Source: an uncultured bacterium
Lineage (GTDB): Bacteria > Planctomycetota > UBA1135 > GCA-002686595
Assembly: GCA_938083085.1 (NCBI GenBank)
Contig: CALLKX010000057.1
Coordinates: forward strand, 79,994-143,993
Length of the DNA: 64,000 nt
Direction: 5' to 3'
A model generated the notes under the pieces. The model had not been told where the DNA came from. It saw nothing but the letters and a program-made list of their open reading frames with translations, and searched no databases. The position numbers and the translations under genes were made by a program. Position 1 is the stretch's first letter. The number at the start of each line of letters is the position of its first letter. Shown piece by piece: positions 63,108 to 64,000 of the stretch.

Positions 63108-63691
63108 AGGGCCGCCGACCAGCTCCACCACCTTGGACCCCTCCTGGCCGCGCCGCAGCCAGGCCGCGGCGCGCCGTGAATGCGCCCCGCGGGTCGCCGG
63201 CGATCTCGCTTGCCCCCAACCTCGATCGCCAACGCCTCCAGCGCCCGATCCCCCGGGCCCCCCGCCTCGGGGAGGAGGAGCCGCGGCCGCGAGCCAAGCG
63301 CCGCTGCCGCGGGTGAGGCGGGCGCGACGATCCAGGACGAGCGCCGGTGAACCCAAGGGGCTCGCTCGCGCCCGGCAGGCGCCGGCGGCGCGAGCCGTCG
63401 CCCCTGGAGCCCCACCCGCAGCCCCGCACCCGCATCCCCGCACACGGAGCCCCGCGCACGGAGCACTCGCGTGCCCTTGAATCACCGGGCGGGAGAGGCC
63501 CGCCGCTCCGACCGGGGAGGCCAACAGGCGCGAATGTGGATAACTCCAGAGGGGTCCTAGGTCCGTACCACGAACCACTGAATTTCCATCTGAGGGGTGC
63601 GACGCCGCGTCCGGGGCCGCCTCAGCGTCAATTTCAGGGGCGGGCGCGGCCCCAACGGGGCCACGGACACTTCTCTGCTATGGTCTCGGCA
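63108..63691. other. Intergenic region with a DnaA-box-like site
   Basis: About 580 bp with no convincing gene. It contains a single perfect DnaA-box sequence on the minus strand (63535-63543) and a short GC hairpin (63487-63503). Open frames in this stretch are low-complexity and repeat-like. Confidence 0.45.
63535..63543 (-). other. Single DnaA-box-like nonamer
   Basis: TTATCCACA on the minus strand (TGTGGATAA on plus). One copy only, with no AT-rich unwinding region or further boxes nearby, so it is not by itself evidence of an origin. Confidence 0.25.
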
Positions 63692-64000
63692 ATGACGTCC
63701 GAGGAGGCCCAAGCGCTGAGAAGCACGAGTGTCACGTGGGGTCCCCCTGGGTCCGACGATGAAGCCGTGCTCGCGTGGGCGGCGCTCAAGGAGAGCGTGG
63801 AGCGCGTGCTCTTCGACGCCGCGGCCCTGGGTCCGATCCCCTGCCTCGCCCGGCTGGCCCTCGAGGACCTGGGTGACGCGAGGGAGCTCTGCTCCCTGGA
63901 CGACGAGCCCCTCCACGGGCGCTGGGAGCGGGCCATCCGCCGCCAGATCCTCCGCTTCTCCACCCAGCCCCTCGCCTTCCAGGACCCCACCGTCGAGCCC
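63692..64000 (+). CDS. Unidentified protein, 5' part only (runs off right edge)
   Basis: An open frame from ATG 63692 (or in-frame ATG 63680) to the window end, at least 103 codons, with no stop. The sequence (VLAWAALKESVERVLFDAAAL, CLARLALEDLGDARELCSLDDEPLHGRWERAIRRQI) is helical and charged, with no motif I recognise. Codon use is GC3-rich as in neighbouring genes, unlike the opposing frames, which supports this strand. Function unknown. Confidence 0.5.
   Translation, partial: MTSEEAQALRSTSVTWGPPGSDDEAVLAWAALKESVERVLFDAAALGPIPCLARLALEDLGDARELCSLDDEPLHGRWERAIRRQILRFSTQPLAFQDPTVEP

Noticed and set aside
63557-63990. Two minus-strand open frames at the right edge
   Set aside because: They oppose an open GC3-rich plus-strand frame that continues to the window end; neither shows a motif.

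Overview
The window is a 64 kb, very GC-rich, gene-dense bacterial chromosome segment. I read it as Planctomycetota. The supporting features are: the pairing of a DUF1587/1592/1588/1585-type c-type cytochrome protein with a DUF1552 Tat-exported protein (53145-57929); a decaheme cytochrome beside a Tat-exported phosphatase-like protein and a DUF1549-like protein (5231-11345); two membrane-anchored squalene-cyclase-like repeat proteins (30387-33696); and a decayed gene end carrying the 'CPCGN...' C-terminal module common in high-GC planctomycetes (51548-52083). Phylum is inferred from gene content, not from a marker RNA. Most starts lack a clear Shine-Dalgarno sequence. No tRNA, rRNA, CRISPR array, insertion sequence or prophage was seen.

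Layout. 1-5080 (minus strand): lipoyl synthase followed by a 2-oxoacid (pyruvate-type) dehydrogenase operon, E1alpha-E1beta-E2, then the start of a second E1alpha running off the left edge. 5231-11345 (minus): three translationally coupled genes for an exported DUF1549-like / Tat phosphatase-like / decaheme-LVIVD-EF-hand set. 11561-15367 (minus): a primary-type sigma factor, an acyl-CoA dehydrogenase and a methyltransferase. 15667-22269 (plus): a dGTPase-like HD hydrolase; a small ArsC/Spx-like protein whose frame is interrupted by one UGA at the catalytic position and is best read as a selenoprotein; a coupled pair of degenerate kinase-like proteins; and an MscS channel. 22245-24559 (minus): an ABC-2 exporter. 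24735-30101 (plus): rnc, mfd and a SurA-like chaperone/PPIase. 30387-33696: two tandem cyclase-like repeat proteins. 33963-38126: nrdA-nrdB with two NrdR-box-like palindromes upstream. 38162-42173 (minus): two exported metallopeptidases. 42261-44018: a CgeB-like glycosyltransferase.

44095-51564 is a complete, tightly overlapped histidine operon: hisG, hisC-HAD, hisB, hisH, hisF, hisA-hisI-hisE, hisD. It is preceded by a 21-codon leader peptide with three consecutive His codons and by hairpins suggesting attenuation. Every pathway step is covered if the HAD domain fused to HisC is the histidinol-phosphate phosphatase. After it come a pseudogene remnant, a HEPN-like protein, the planctomycete cytochrome/DUF1552 pair, an aminotransferase, an SGNH esterase, a TPR membrane protein and a partial gene at the right edge.

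The most notable item is the UGA-containing ArsC/Spx-like gene at 16932-17282. Next are the his leader with the two his gene fusions, the decaheme/propeller/EF-hand protein, and the NrdR-type control of nrdAB.
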